A DNA stretch of 64,000 nt from assembly GCA_963969525.1 (NCBI GenBank), contig CAXAKX010001196.1:62001-126000 (forward strand), written 5' to 3'. This stretch comes from Ontholestes murinus. Its lineage: Eukaryota; Arthropoda; Insecta; Coleoptera; Staphylinidae. This document shows, one piece after another, positions 39,331 to 54,052 of the stretch; position 1 is the stretch's first letter; each line of letters starts with the position of its first letter. Position numbers and translations under genes: made by a program. The notes under the pieces were generated by a model. The model ran no database searches. It had not been told where the DNA came from and worked only from the letters and a program-made list of their open reading frames with translations.

Positions 39331-41230
39331 GTTATTTCTTATTGTTATTGTTATTTCTTATTGTTATTGTTGTTTCTTATTGTTATTGTTATTTCTTATT
39401 GTTATTGTTATTTCTTAATATTATTGTTATTTCTTATTGTTATTGTTATTTCTTATTGTTATTGTTATTTCTTTTTGTTATTGTTATTTCTTATTGTTAT
39501 TGTTATTTCTTATTGTTTTTGTTATTTCTTATTGATATTGTTATTTCTTATTGTTATTGTTATTTTTTTATTGTTATTGTAATTTCTTATTGTTACTGTT
39601 ATTTCTTATTGTTATTGCTATTTTTTATTGTTATTGTTATTTCTTATTGTAATTGTTATTTCCTATTGTTATTGTTATTTCTTATTATCATTGTTATTTC
39701 TTATTGTTATTGTTATTTCTTATTGTTATTGTTATTTTTTATTGGTATTGTTATTTCCTATTGTTATTGTTATTTATTATTGTTATTGTTATTTCTTATT
39801 GTTATTGTTATTTCATATTGTTATTGTTATTTCTTATTATTATTGTTATTTCTTATTGTTAGTGTTATTTCTTATTGTTATTGTTATTTCTTATTGTTAT
39901 TGTTATTTCTTATTGTTATTGTTATTTATTATTGTTATTGTTATTTCCTATTGTTATTGTTATTGTTATTTCTTATTGTTATTGTTATTTCTTATTGTTA
40001 TTGTTATTGTTATTTCTTATTGTTATTGTTATTTCTTATTGTTATTGTTATTTCTTATTGTTATTGTTATTTCTTATAGTTATTGTTATTTCTTATAGTT
40101 ATTGTTATTTCTTATTGTTATTGTTATTTCTTATTGTTATTGTTATTTCTTATTGTTATTGTTATTTCCTATTGTTATTGTTATTTCTTATTGTTATTGT
40201 TATTTATTATTGTTATTGTTATTTCTTAATATTATTGTTATTTCTTATTGTTATTGTTATTTCTTATTGTTATTGTTATATCTTATTGTTATTGTTATTT
40301 CCTATTGTTATTGTTACTTCTTTATGTTATTGTTATTACTTACTGTTATTGTTATTTCCTTTTGTTATTGTTATTTCTTATTGTTATAGTTATTTCTTAT
40401 TGTTATTGTTATTGTTATTTCTTATTGTTATTATTATTTCTTATTGTTATTGTTATTTCTTATTGTTAGTGTTATTTCTTATAGTTATTGTTATTTCATA
40501 TTGTTATTGTTATTTCCTATTGATATTGTTATTTCCTATTGTTATTGTTATTTATTATTGTTATTGTTATTTCTTATTGTTATTGTTATTTCATATTGTT
40601 ATTGTTATTTCTTATTGTTATTGTTATTTCTTATTATTATTGTTATTTCTTATTGTTATTGTTATTTCTTATTGTTATTGTTATTTCTTATTGTTATTGT
40701 TATTTATTATTGTTATTGTTATTTCCTATTGTTATTGTTACTTCTTATTGTTATTTCTTATTGTTATTGTTATTGTTATTTCTTATTGTTATTGTTATTT
40801 CCTATTGTTATTGTTATTTCTTATTGTTATTGTTATTGCCTATTGTTATTGTTATTTCTTAATATTATTGTTATTTCTGTTTGTTACTGATATTTCTTAT
40901 TGTTATTGTTATTTCTTATTGTTTTTTCTTATTGTTATTGTTATTTCTTATTGTTATTGTTATTTCTTATTGTTATTGTTATTTCTTATTGTTATTGTTA
41001 TTTCCTATTGTTATTGTTATTTCTTATTGTTATTGTTACTTCTTTTTGTTATTGTTATTACTTACTGTTATTGTTATTTCCTTTTGCTATTGTTATTTCT
41101 TATTGTTATAGTTATTTCTTATTGTTTTTGTTATTTCTTATTGTTATTGTTATTGTTATTTCTTATTGCTATTATTATTTCTTATTGTTATTGTTATTTC
41201 TTATTGTTATTGTTATTTCTTATTGTTAGT
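39331..41230 (+). repeat. 1.9-kb sub-repeat, right copy, inside copy A
   Basis: Right partner of 37,430-39,330. Private changes include TATCATTG (about 39,688, against TGTCATTG), TTATATC (about 40,278), TTTATGTTATTG (about 40,321) and TTGCTATTATT (about 41,166). Because the private changes reappear in copy B, the 1.9-kb duplication is older than the 11.2-kb one. Confidence 0.8.
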
Positions 41231-42694
41231 GTTATTTCTTATAGTAATTGTTATTTCATATTGTTATTGTTATTTCTTATTGTTATTGTTATTTCTTAAT
41301 ATTATTGTTATTTCTTATTGTTATGGTTATTTCTTATTGTTATTGTTATTTCTTATTGTTATTTATTATTGTTATTGTTATTTCCTATTGTTATTGTTAC
41401 TTCTTATTGTTATTTCTTATTGTTATTGTTATTGTTATTTCTTATTGTTATTGTTATTTCCTATTGTTATTGTTATTTCTTATTGTTATTGTTATTGCCT
41501 ATTGTTATTGTTATTTCTTATTGTTATTGTTATTTCTTAATATTATTGTTATTTCTTTTTGTTACTGATATTTCTTATTGTTATTGTTATTTCTTATTGT
41601 TCTTACTTATTGTTATTGTTATTTCTTATTGTTATTTTTATTTCTTATTGTTATTGTTATTTCTTATTGTTATTGTTATTTCCTCTTGTTATTGTTATTT
41701 CTTTTTGTTATTGTTATTTCTTTTTGTTATTGTTATTTCTTATTGTTATTGTTATTGTTATTTTTTATTGTTATTGTTATTTCTTATTGTTATTGTTATT
41801 TCTTATTGTTATTGTTATTGCCTATTGTTATTGTTATTTCTTATTGTTATTGTTATTTCTTATTGTTATTGTTATTTCTTATTGTTATTGTTATTGCCTA
41901 TTGTTATTGTTATTTCTTATTGTTATTGTTATTTCTTATTGTTATTGTTATTGCCTATTGTTATTGTTATTTCTTATTGTTATTGTTATTTCTTATTGTT
42001 ATTGTTATTTCTTATTGTTATTGTTATTTCTTATTGTTATGGTTATTTCTTGTTGTTATTGTTATTTCTTATTGTTATTGTTATTTCTTATAGTTATTGT
42101 TATTTCTTATTGTTAGTGTTATTTCTTATTGTTATTGTTATTTCTTATTGTTATTGTTATTTGTTATTGTTATTGTTATTTCTTATTGTTATTGTTATTT
42201 CTTATTGATATTGTTATTTCCTATTGTTATTGTTATTTATTATTGTTATTGTTATTTCTTATTGTTATTGTTATTTAATATTGTTATTGTTATTTCTTAT
42301 TGTTATTGTTATTTCTTATTATTATTGTTATTTCTTATTGTTAATGTTATTTCTTATTGTTATTGTTATTTCATATTGTTATTTCTGATTGTTATTGTTA
42401 TTTCTTATTGTTATTGGTATTTCTTATGGTTATTGTTATTTCTTATTTTTATTGTTATTTCTTATTGATATTGTTATTTCGTATTGTTATTGTTATTTCT
42501 TTTTGTTATTGTTATTTCTTATTGTTTTTGTTATTTATTATTGTTATTGTTATTTCCTATTGTTATTGTTATTTCTTATTGTTATTGTTATTTCTTATTG
42601 TTATTTTTATTTCTTATTGTTATTGTTATTGTTATTTCTTATTGTTAGTGTTATTTCTTATTGTTATTGTTATTTCTTATTGTTATTGTTATTT

Positions 42695-42807
42695 CCTCTT
42701 GTTATTGTTATTTCTTTTTGTTATTGTTATTTCTTTTTGTTATTGTTATTTCTTATTGTTATTGTTATTGTTATTTTTTATTGTTATTGTTATTTCTTAT
42801 TGTTATA
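42695..42807 (+). other. junction between copies A and B of the 11.2-kb segment
   Basis: These 113 bp are not part of either matched copy. They match about 41,682-41,793 at an offset of 1,013 bp, sharing TCCTCTTG, two CTTTTTG units, a three-hexamer unit and a TTTTTTATTG unit, and part at 42,807. Copy A's left flank (31.4 kb) and copy B's right flank (54.05 kb onward) both resemble sequence found elsewhere in the array, so this joint is the new one. It could be filler from a template switch, or a misassembled join. Confidence 0.8.
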
Positions 42808-45800
42808 GTTATTTCTTATTATTATTGTTATTTCTTATTATTATTGTTATTTCTTATTGTTAGTGTTATTTCTTATTGTTATTGTTAGTTCTTATTGTTA
42901 TTGTTATTTCTTATTGTTATTGTTATTTATTATTGTTATTGTTATTTCCTATTGTTATTGTTATTTCTTATTGTTATTGTTATTTATTATTGTTATTGTA
43001 ATTTCTTATTGTTATTGTTATTTCTTATTGTTATTGTTATTTCTTTATTGTTCTTTCTTATTGTTATTGTTATTTCTTATTGTTATTGTTATTTCTTATT
43101 GTTATTGTTATTTCTTATTGTTATTGTTATTTCTTATTGTTATTGTTATTTCCTATTGTTATTGTTACTTCTTTTTGTTATTGTTATTACTTATTGTTAT
43201 TGTTATTTCTTTTTGTTATTGTTATTTCTTATTGTTATTGTTATTTATTATTGTTATTGTTATTTCCTATTGTTATTGTTATTTCTTATTGTTATTGTTA
43301 TTTCTTATTGTTATTGGTATTTCTTATAGTTATTGTTATTTCTTATTGTTATTGTTATTTCTTATTGATATTGTTATTTCCTATTGTTATTGTTATTTAT
43401 TATTGTTATTGTTATTTCTTATTGTTATTGTTATTTCATATTGTTATTGTTATTTCTTATTGTTATTGTTATTTCTTATTATTATTGTTATTTCTTATTG
43501 TTAATGTTATTTCTTATTGTTATTGTTATTTCTTATTGTTATTGTTATTTCCTATTGTTATTGTTATTTCTTATTCTTATTGTTATTTCTTATTATTATT
43601 GTTATTTCTTATTGTTATTGTTATTTCTTATTGTTATTGTTATTTCTTATTGTTATTGTTATTTCCTATTGTTATTGTTATTTCTTTTTGTTATTGTTAT
43701 TACGTATTGTTATTGTTATTTCTTTTTGTTATTGTTATTTCTTATTATTATTGTTATTGTTATTTCTTATTGTTATTGTTATTTCTTATTGTTATTGTTA
43801 TTTCTTATTGTTATTGTTATTTCCTATTGTTATTGTTATTTCTTATTGTTATTGTTATTTCTTATTGTTATTGTTATTGTTATTTCTTAATGTTATTCGT
43901 ATTGTTATTTCTTATTGTTATTGTTATTTCTTATTGTTATTGTTATTTCTTATTATTATTGTTATTTCTTATTGTTATTGTTATTTCTTATTGTTATTGT
44001 TGTTTCTTAATGTTATTGTTATTTCTTTTCGTTATTGTTATTTCTTATTGTTCTTTCTTATTGTTATTGTTATTTCTTATTGTTATTGTTATTTCTTATT
44101 GTTATTGTTATTTCCTATTGTAATTGTTATTTTTCTTTGTTATTGTTATTACTTATTGTTATTGTTATTTCTTTTTGTTATTGTTATTTCTTATTGTTAT
44201 TGTTATTGTTATTTGTTATTGTTATTGTTATTTCTTATTGTTATTGTTATTTATTATTGTTATTGTTATTTCCTATTGTTATTGTTATTTCTTATTGTTA
44301 TTTTTATTTCTTATTGTTATTGTTATTTCCTATTGTTATTGCTATTGTTATTTCTTATTGTTATTGTTATTACTTATTGTTATTGTTATTGTTATTTCTT
44401 ATTGTTATTGTTATTTCTTATTGTTATTTCCTATTGTTATTGTTATTTCTTTTTGTTATTGTTATTTCTTATTGTTATTGTTATTGTTATTTTTTATTGT
44501 TACTGTTATTTCTTATTGTTATTGTTATTTCTTATTGTTATTGTTATTTCTTATTGTTATTGTTATTTCTTATTGTTATTGTTATTTCTTATTGTTATTG
44601 TTATTTCCTATTGTTATTGTTATTTCTTTTTGTTATTGCTATTTCTTATTGTTATTGTTATTTCTTATTGTTATTGTTATTTCTTATTGGTATTGTTATT
44701 TCTTATTGTTATTGTTCTTTCTTATTGTTATAGTTATTTCTTATTGGTATTGTTATTTCTTATTGTTATTGTTATTTCTTATTGTTATTGATATTTCTTA
44801 TTGTTATTGTTATTTCTTATTGTTATTGTTATTTCCTATTGTTATTGTTATTTTTTATTGTTATTGTTATTTCTTATTGTTATTGTTATTTCTTTTTGTT
44901 ATTGATATTTCTTATTGTTATTGTTATATCTTATTGTTAGTTCTTATTGTTATTGTTATTTCTTTTTGTTATTGTTATTTCTTATTGTTATTGTTATTTC
45001 TTATTGTTATTGTTATTTCTTATTGTTATTGTTATTTCTTATTGTTATTGTTATTTCTTATTGTTATTGTTATTTCTTATTGTTATTGTTATTTCTTATT
45101 GTTATTGTTATTTCTTATTGTTATTGTTATTTCTTATTGTTATTGTTATTTCCTATTGTTATTGTTATTTCTTTTTGTTATTGTTATTACTTATTGTTAT
45201 TGTTATTTCTTTTTGTTATTGTTATTTCTTATTGTTATTGTTATTGTTATTTCTTATTGTTATTGTTATTTCTTATTGTTATTGTTATTTCTTATTGTTA
45301 TTGTTATTGCCTATTGTTATTGTTATTTCTTATTGTTATTGTTCTTTCTTATTGTTATTGTTATTTCTTATTGTTATTGTTATTTATTACTGTTGTTGTT
45401 ATTTCTTATTGTTATTGTTATTTCATATTGTTATTGTTATTTCTTATTGTTATTGTTATTTCTTATTATTATTGTTATTTCTTATTGTTAGTGTTATTTC
45501 TTATTGTTATTGTTAGTTCTTATTGTTATTGTTATTTCTTATTGTTATTGTTATTTATTATTGTTATTGTTATTTCCTATTGTTATTGTTATTTCTTATT
45601 GTTATTGTTATTTATTATTGTTATTGTAATTTCTTATTGTTATTGTAATTTCTTATTGTTATTGTTATTTCTTATTGTTATTGTTATTTCTTTATTGTTA
45701 TTGTTATTTCTTATTGTTATTGTTATTTCTTATTGTTATTGTTATTTCTTATTGTTATTGTTATTTCTTATTGTTATTGTTATTTCCTATTGTTATTGTT

Positions 45801-48800
45801 ACTTCTTTTTGTTATTGTTATTACTTATTGTTATTGTTATTTCTTTTTGTTATTGTTATTTCTTATTGTTATTGTTATTTATTATTGTTATTGTTATTTC
45901 CTATTGTTATTGTTATTTCTTATTGTTATTGTTATTTATTATTGTTATTGTAATTTCTTATTGTTATTGTTATTTCTTATTGTTATTGTTATTTCTTTAT
46001 TGTTCTTTCTTATTGTTATTGTTGTTTCTTAATGTTATTGTTATTTCTTATTGTTATTGTTATTTCTTAATATTATTGTTATTTCTTTTCGTTATTGTTA
46101 TTTCTTATTGTTCTTTCTTATTGTTATTGTTATTTCTTATTGTTATTGTTATTTCTTATTGTTATTGTTATTTCCTATTGTAATTGTTATTTTTCTTTGT
46201 TATTGTTATTACTTATTGTTATTGTTATTTCTTTTTGTTATTGTTATTTCTTATTGTTATTGTTATTGTTATTTGTTATTGTTATTGTTATTTCTGATTG
46301 TTATTGTTATTTATTATTGTTATTGTTATTTCCTATTGTTATTGTTATTTCTTATTGTTATTTTTATTTCTTATTGTTATTGTTATTTCTTATTGTTATT
46401 GTTATTACTTATTGTTATTGTTATTGTTATTTCTTATTGTTATTGTTATTTCTTATTGTTATTTCCTATTGTTATTGTTATTTCTTTTTGTTATTGTTAT
46501 TTCTTATTGTTATTGTTATTGTTATTTTTTATTGTTACTGTTATTTCTTATTGTTATTGTTATTTCTTATTGTTATTGTTATTTCTTATTGTTATTGTTT
46601 ATTCTTATTGTTATTGTTATTTCCTATTGTTATTGTTATTTCTTTTTGTTATTGCTATTTCTTATTGTTATTGTTATTTCTTATTGTTATTGTTATTTCT
46701 TATTGGTATTGTTATTTCTTATTGTTATTGTTCTTTCTTATTGTTATAGTTATTTCTTATTGGTATTGTTATTTCTTATTGTTATTGTTATTTCTTATTG
46801 TTATTGATATTTCTTATTGTTATTGTTATTTCTTATTGTTATTGTTATTTCCTATTGTTATTGTTATTTCTTATTGTTATTGTTATTTCTTATTGTTATT
46901 GTTATTTCTTTTTGTTATTGATATTTCTTATTGTTAGTTCTTATTGTTATTGTTATTTCTTTTTGTTATTGTTATTTCTTATTGTTATTGTTATTTCTTA
47001 TTGTTATTGTTATTTCTTATTGTTATTGTTATTTCTTATTGTTATTGTTATTTCTTATTGTTATTGTTATTTCTTATTGTTATTGTTATTTCTTATTGTT
47101 ATTGTTATTTCTTATTGTTATTGTTATTTCCTATTGTTATTGTTATTTCTTTTTGTTATTGTTATTACTTATTGTTATTGTTATTTCTTTTTGTTATTGT
47201 TATTTCTTATTGTTATTGTTATTGTTATTTCTTATTGTTATTGTTATTTCTTATTGTTATTGTTATTTCTTATTGTTATTGTTATTGCCTATTGTTATTG
47301 TTATTTCTTATTGTTATTGTTCTTTCTTATTGTTATTGTTATTTATTACTGTTGTTGTTATTTCTTATTGTTATTGTTATTTCATATTGTTATTGTTATT
47401 TCTTATTGTTATTGTTATTTCTTATTATTATTGTTATTTCTTATTGTTAGTGTTATTTCTTATTGTTATTGTTAGTTCTTATTGTTATTGTTATTTCTTA
47501 TTGTTATTGTTATTTATTATTGTTATTGTTATTTCCTATTGTTATTGTTATTTCTTATTGTTATTGTTATTTATTATTGTTATTGTAATTTCTTATTGTT
47601 ATTGTTATTTCTTATTGTTATTGTTATTTCTTTATTGTTCTTTCTTATTGTTATTGTTATTTCTTATTGTTATTGTTATTTCTTATTGTTATTGTTATTT
47701 CTTATTGTTATTGTTATTTCTTATTGTTATTGTTATTTCCTATTGTTATTGTTATTACTTATTGTTATTGTTATTTCTTTTTGTTATTGTTATTTCTTAT
47801 TCTTATTGTTGTTTCTTATTTCTATTGTTATTTCTTATTGTTATTGTTATTTCTTATTGTTATTGTTATTTCTTATTGTTATTGTTATTTCTTATTGTTA
47901 TTGTTATTTCTTATTGTTATTGTTATTTCTTATTGTTATTGTTATTTCTTCTTATTATTGTTATTTCTTATTGTTATTGTTATTTCTTATTGGTATTGTT
48001 ATTTCCTATTGTTATTGTTATTTATTATTGTTATTTTTATTTCCTATTGTTATTGTTATTTCTTATTGTTATTGTTATTTCTTATTGTTATTGTTATTGT
48101 TATTTCTTATTGTTATTGTTATTTCTTATTGTTATTGTTATTTCTTATTGTTATTGTTATTTCTTATAGTTATTGTTATTTCTTATAGTTATTGTTATTT
48201 CTTATTGATATTGTTATTTCTTATTGTTATTGTTATTTCCTATTGTTATTGTTATTTCTTATTGTTATTGTTATTTCTTATTGTTATTGTTATTTCTTAA
48301 TGGTATTGTTATTTCTTATTGTTATTGTTATTTCTTAATATTATTGTTATTTCTTTTTGTTATTGATATTTCTTATTGTTATTGTTATTTCTTATTGTTC
48401 TTTCTTATTGTTATTGTTATTTCTTATTGTTATTTCCTATTGTTATTGTTATTTCTTTTTGTTATAGTTATTACTTATTGTTATTGTTATTTCTTTTTGT
48501 TATTGTTATTTCTTATTGTTATTGTTATTTCTTATTGTTATTGTTATTTCTTATTGTTATTGTTATTTCTTATTGTTATTGTTATTTCTTATTGTTATTG
48601 TTATTTCTTATTGTTATTGTTATTTCCTATTGTTATTGTTATTTCTTATTGTTATTGTTATTTCTTATTGTTATTGTTATTTCTTATTGTTATTCGTATT
48701 GTTATTTCTTATTGTTATTTTTATTTCTTATTGTTATTTCTTAATGTTATTGTTATTTCTTATTGTTATTGTTATTTCTTATTGTTATTGTTATTTCTTA

Positions 48801-51800
48801 TTGTTATTGTTATTTCTTATTGTTATTGTTGTTTCTTATTGTTATTGTTATTTCTTATTGTTATTGTTATTTCTTAATATTATTGTTATTTCTTATTGTT
48901 ATTGTTATTTCTTATTGTTATTGTTATTTCTTTTTGTTATTGTTATTTCTTATTGTTATTGTTATTTCTTATTGTTTTTGTTATTTCTTATTGATATTGT
49001 TATTTCTTATTGTTATTGTTATTTTTTATTGTTATTGTAATTTCTTATTGTTACTGTTATTTCTTATTGTTATTGTTATTTTTTATTGTTATTGTTATTT
49101 CTTATTGTAATTGTTATTTCCTATTGTTATTGTTATTTCTTATTGTCATTGTTATTTCTTATTGTTATTGTTATTTCTTATTGTTATTGTTATTTTTTAT
49201 TGGTATTGTTATTTCCTATTGTTATTGTTATTTATTATTGTTATTGTTATTTCTTATTGTTATTGTTATTTCATATTGTTATTGTTATTTCTTATTATTA
49301 TTGTTATTTCTTATTGTTAGTGTTATTTCTTATTGTTATTGTTATTTCTTATTGTTATTGTTATTTCTTATTGTTATTGTTATTTATTATTGTTATTGTT
49401 ATTTCCTATTGTTATTGTTATTGTTATTTCTTATTGTTATTGTTATTTCTTATTGTTATTGTTATTGTTATTTCTTATTGTTATTGTTATTTCTTATTTT
49501 TATTGTTATTTCTTATTGTTATTGTTATTTCTTATTGTTATTGTTATTTCTTATAGTTATTGTTATTTCTTATAGTTATTGTTATTTCTTATTGTTATTG
49601 TTATTTCTTATTGTTATTGTTATTTCTTATAGTTATTGTTATTTCCTATTGTTATTGTTATTTCTTATTGTTATTGTTATTTCTTAATATTATTGTTATT
49701 TCTTATTGTTATTGTTATTTCTTATTGTTATTGTTATTTCTTATTGTTATTGTTATTTCCTATTGTTATTGTTACTTCTTTTTGTTATTGTTATTACTTA
49801 CTGTTATTGTTATTTCCTTTTGTTATTGTTATTTCTTATTATTATAGTTATTTCTTATTGTTATTGTTATTGTTATTTCTTATTGGTATTATTATTTCTT
49901 ATTGTTATTGTTATTTCTTATTGTTATTGTTATTTCTTATTGTTAGTGTTATTTCTTATAGTTATTGTTATTTCTTATAGTTATTGTTATTTCTTATTGT
50001 TATTGTTATTTCCTATTGATATTGTTATTTCCTATTGTTATTGTTATTTATTATTGTTATTGTTATTTCTTATTGTTATTGTTATTTCATATTGTTATTG
50101 TTATTTCTTATTGTTATTGTTATTTCTTATTATTATTGTTATTTCTTATTGTTATTGTTATTTCTTATTGTTATTGTTATTTATTATTGTTATTGTTATT
50201 TCCTATTGTTATTGTTACTTCTTATTGTTATTTCTTATTGTTATTGTTATTGTTATTTCTTATTGTTATTGTTATTTCCTATTGTTATTGTTATTTCTTA
50301 TTGTTATTGTTATTGCCTATTGTTATTGTTATTTCTTATTGTTATTGTTATTTCTTAATATTATTGTTATTTCTGTTTGTTACTGATATTTCTTATTGTT
50401 ATTGTTATTTCTTATTGTTTTTTCTTATTGTTATTGTTATTTCTTATTGTTATTGTTATTTCTTATTGTTATTGTTATTTCTTATTGTTATTGTTATTTC
50501 CTATTGTTATTGTTACTTCTTTTTGTTATTGTTATTACTTACTGTTATTGTTATTTCCTTTTGTTATTGTTATTTCTTATTGTTATAGTTATTTCTTATT
50601 GTTATTGTTATTGTTATTTCTTATTGTTATTATTATTTCTTATTGTTATTGTTATTTCTTATTGTTATTGTTATTTCTTATTGTTAGTGTTATTTCTTAT
50701 TGTTATTGTTATTTCTTATTGTTATTGTTGTTTCTTATTGTTATTGTTATTTCTTATTGTTATTGTTATTTCTTAATATTATTGTTATTTCTTATTGTTA
50801 TTGTTATTTCTTATTGTTATTGTTATTTCTTTTTGTTATTGTTATTTCTTATTGTTATTGTTATTTCTTATTGTTTTTGTTATTTCTTATTGATATTGTT
50901 ATTTCTTATTGTTATTGTTATTTTTTTATTGTTATTGTAATTTCTTATTGTTACTGTTATTTCTTATTGTTATTGCTATTTTTTATTGTTATTGTTATTT
51001 CTTATTGTAATTGTTATTTCCTATTGTTATTGTTATTTCTTATTATCATTGTTATTTCTTATTGTTATTGTTATTTCTTATTGTTATTGTTATTTTTTAT
51101 TGGTATTGTTATTTCCTATTGTTATTGTTATTTATTATTGTTATTGTTATTTCTTATTGTTATTGTTATTTCATATTGTTATTGTTATTTCTTATTATTA
51201 TTGTTATTTCTTATTGTTAGTGTTATTTCTTATTGTTATTGTTATTTCTTATTGTTATTGTTATTTCTTATTGTTATTGTTATTTATTATTGTTATTGTT
51301 ATTTCCTATTGTTATTGTTATTGTTATTTCTTATTGTTATTGTTATTTCTTATTGTTATTGTTATTGTTATTTCTTATTGTTATTGTTATTTCTTATTGT
51401 TATTGTTATTTCTTATTGTTATTGTTATTTCTTATAGTTATTGTTATTTCTTATAGTTATTGTTATTTCTTATTGTTATTGTTATTTCTTATTGTTATTG
51501 TTATTTCTTATTGTTATTGTTATTTCCTATTGTTATTGTTATTTCTTATTGTTATTGTTATTTATTATTGTTATTGTTATTTCTTAATATTATTGTTATT
51601 TCTTATTGTTATTGTTATTTCTTATTGTTATTGTTATATCTTATTGTTATTGTTATTTCCTATTGTTATTGTTACTTCTTTATGTTATTGTTATTACTTA
51701 CTGTTATTGTTATTTCCTTTTGTTATTGTTATTTCTTATTGTTATAGTTATTTCTTATTGTTATTGTTATTGTTATTTCTTATTGTTATTATTATTTCTT

Positions 51801-54052
51801 ATTGTTATTGTTATTTCTTATTGTTAGTGTTATTTCTTATAGTTATTGTTATTTCATATTGTTATTGTTATTTCCTATTGATATTGTTATTTCCTATTGT
51901 TATTGTTATTTATTATTGTTATTGTTATTTCTTATTGTTATTGTTATTTCATATTGTTATTGTTATTTCTTATTGTTATTGTTATTTCTTATTATTATTG
52001 TTATTTCTTATTGTTATTGTTATTTCTTATTGTTATTGTTATTTCTTATTGTTATTGTTATTTATTATTGTTATTGTTATTTCCTATTGTTATTGTTACT
52101 TCTTATTGTTATTTCTTATTGTTATTGTTATTGTTATTTCTTATTGTTATTGTTATTTCCTATTGTTATTGTTATTTCTTATTGTTATTGTTATTGCCTA
52201 TTGTTATTGTTATTTCTTAATATTATTGTTATTTCTGTTTGTTACTGATATTTCTTATTGTTATTGTTATTTCTTATTGTTTTTTCTTATTGTTATTGTT
52301 ATTTCTTATTGTTATTGTTATTTCTTATTGTTATTGTTATTTCTTATTGTTATTGTTATTTCCTATTGTTATTGTTATTTCTTATTGTTATTGTTACTTC
52401 TTTTTGTTATTGTTATTACTTACTGTTATTGTTATTTCCTTTTGCTATTGTTATTTCTTATTGTTATAGTTATTTCTTATTGTTTTTGTTATTTCTTATT
52501 GTTATTGTTATTGTTATTTCTTATTGCTATTATTATTTCTTATTGTTATTGTTATTTCTTATTGTTATTGTTATTTCTTATTGTTAGTGTTATTTCTTAT
52601 AGTAATTGTTATTTCATATTGTTATTGTTATTTCTTATTGTTATTGTTATTTCTTAATATTATTGTTATTTCTTATTGTTATGGTTATTTCTTATTGTTA
52701 TTGTTATTTCTTATTGTTATTTATTATTGTTATTGTTATTTCCTATTGTTATTGTTACTTCTTATTGTTATTTCTTATTGTTATTGTTATTGTTATTTCT
52801 TATTGTTATTGTTATTTCCTATTGTTATTGTTATTTCTTATTGTTATTGTTATTGCCTATTGTTATTGTTATTTCTTATTGTTATTGTTATTTCTTAATA
52901 TTATTGTTATTTCTTTTTGTTACTGATATTTCTTATTGTTATTGTTATTTCTTATTGTTCTTACTTATTGTTATTGTTATTTCTTATTGTTATTTTTATT
53001 TCTTATTGTTATTGTTATTTCTTATTGTTATTGTTATTTCCTCTTGTTATTGTTATTTCTTTTTGTTATTGTTATTTCTTTTTGTTATTGTTATTTCTTA
53101 TTGTTATTGTTATTGTTATTTTTTATTGTTATTGTTATTTCTTATTGTTATTGTTATTTCTTATTGTTATTGTTATTGCCTATTGTTATTGTTATTTCTT
53201 ATTGTTATTGTTATTTCTTATTGTTATTGTTATTTCTTATTGTTATTGTTATTGCCTATTGTTATTGTTATTTCTTATTGTTATTGTTATTTCTTATTGT
53301 TATTGTTATTGCCTATTGTTATTGTTATTTCTTATTGTTATTGTTATTTCTTATTGTTATTGTTATTTCTTATTGTTATTGTTATTTCTTATTGTTATGG
53401 TTATTTCTTGTTGTTATTGTTATTTCTTATTGTTATTGTTATTTCTTATAGTTATTGTTATTTCTTATTGTTAGTGTTATTTCTTATTGTTATTGTTATT
53501 TCTTATTGTTATTGTTATTTGTTATTGTTATTGTTATTTCTTATTGTTATTGTTATTTCTTATTGATATTGTTATTTCCTATTGTTATTGTTATTTATTA
53601 TTGTTATTGTTATTTCTTATTGTTATTGTTATTTAATATTGTTATTGTTATTTCTTATTGTTATTGTTATTTCTTATTATTATTGTTATTTCTTATTGTT
53701 AATGTTATTTCTTATTGTTATTGTTATTTCATATTGTTATTTCTGATTGTTATTGTTATTTCTTATTGTTATTGGTATTTCTTATGGTTATTGTTATTTC
53801 TTATTTTTATTGTTATTTCTTATTGATATTGTTATTTCGTATTGTTATTGTTATTTCTTTTTGTTATTGTTATTTCTTATTGTTTTTGTTATTTATTATT
53901 GTTATTGTTATTTCCTATTGTTATTGTTATTTCTTATTGTTATTGTTATTTCTTATTGTTATTTTTATTTCTTATTGTTATTGTTATTGTTATTTCTTAT
54001 TGTTAGTGTTATTTCTTATTGTTATTGTTATTTCTTATTGTTATTGTTATTT
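42808..54052 (+). repeat. 11.2-kb duplicated segment, copy B
   Basis: Second copy of 31,450-42,694. Every rare marker I checked reappears at +11,358 bp, for example TTACGTATTG (32,345 and 43,703), TTATTCGTATTG (32,540 and 43,898; 37,337 and 48,695) and TCTGATTG (42,385 and 53,743). The right flank from 54,053 continues as in the related segment at about 27.66 kb, which suggests it is the undisturbed continuation. The last part, from about 49.74 kb, is also the left half of a ~6.7-kb tandem pair. Confidence 0.93.

Larger units (their letters stand above)
31450..42694 (+). repeat. 11.2-kb duplicated segment, copy A
   Basis: Matches 42,808-54,052 at a constant offset of 11,358 bp. I compared several stretches base by base and the translations of open frames across the segment in all three + frames, and found no difference and no indel. 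On the left the first difference is at 31,449 (T) against 42,807 (A). On the right the copies part at 42,695 (TTTCCTC here, TTTCTTA in copy B). The segment itself holds older sub-repeats, including the 1.9-kb pair at 37.4-41.2 kb. Confidence 0.93.

Noticed and set aside
37430..41230. Transposable element or LTR pair suggested by the 1.9-kb direct repeat
   Set aside because: Both copies consist wholly of 19-bp units, with no coding capacity, no terminal motif and no target-site duplication. This is a higher-order satellite repeat.
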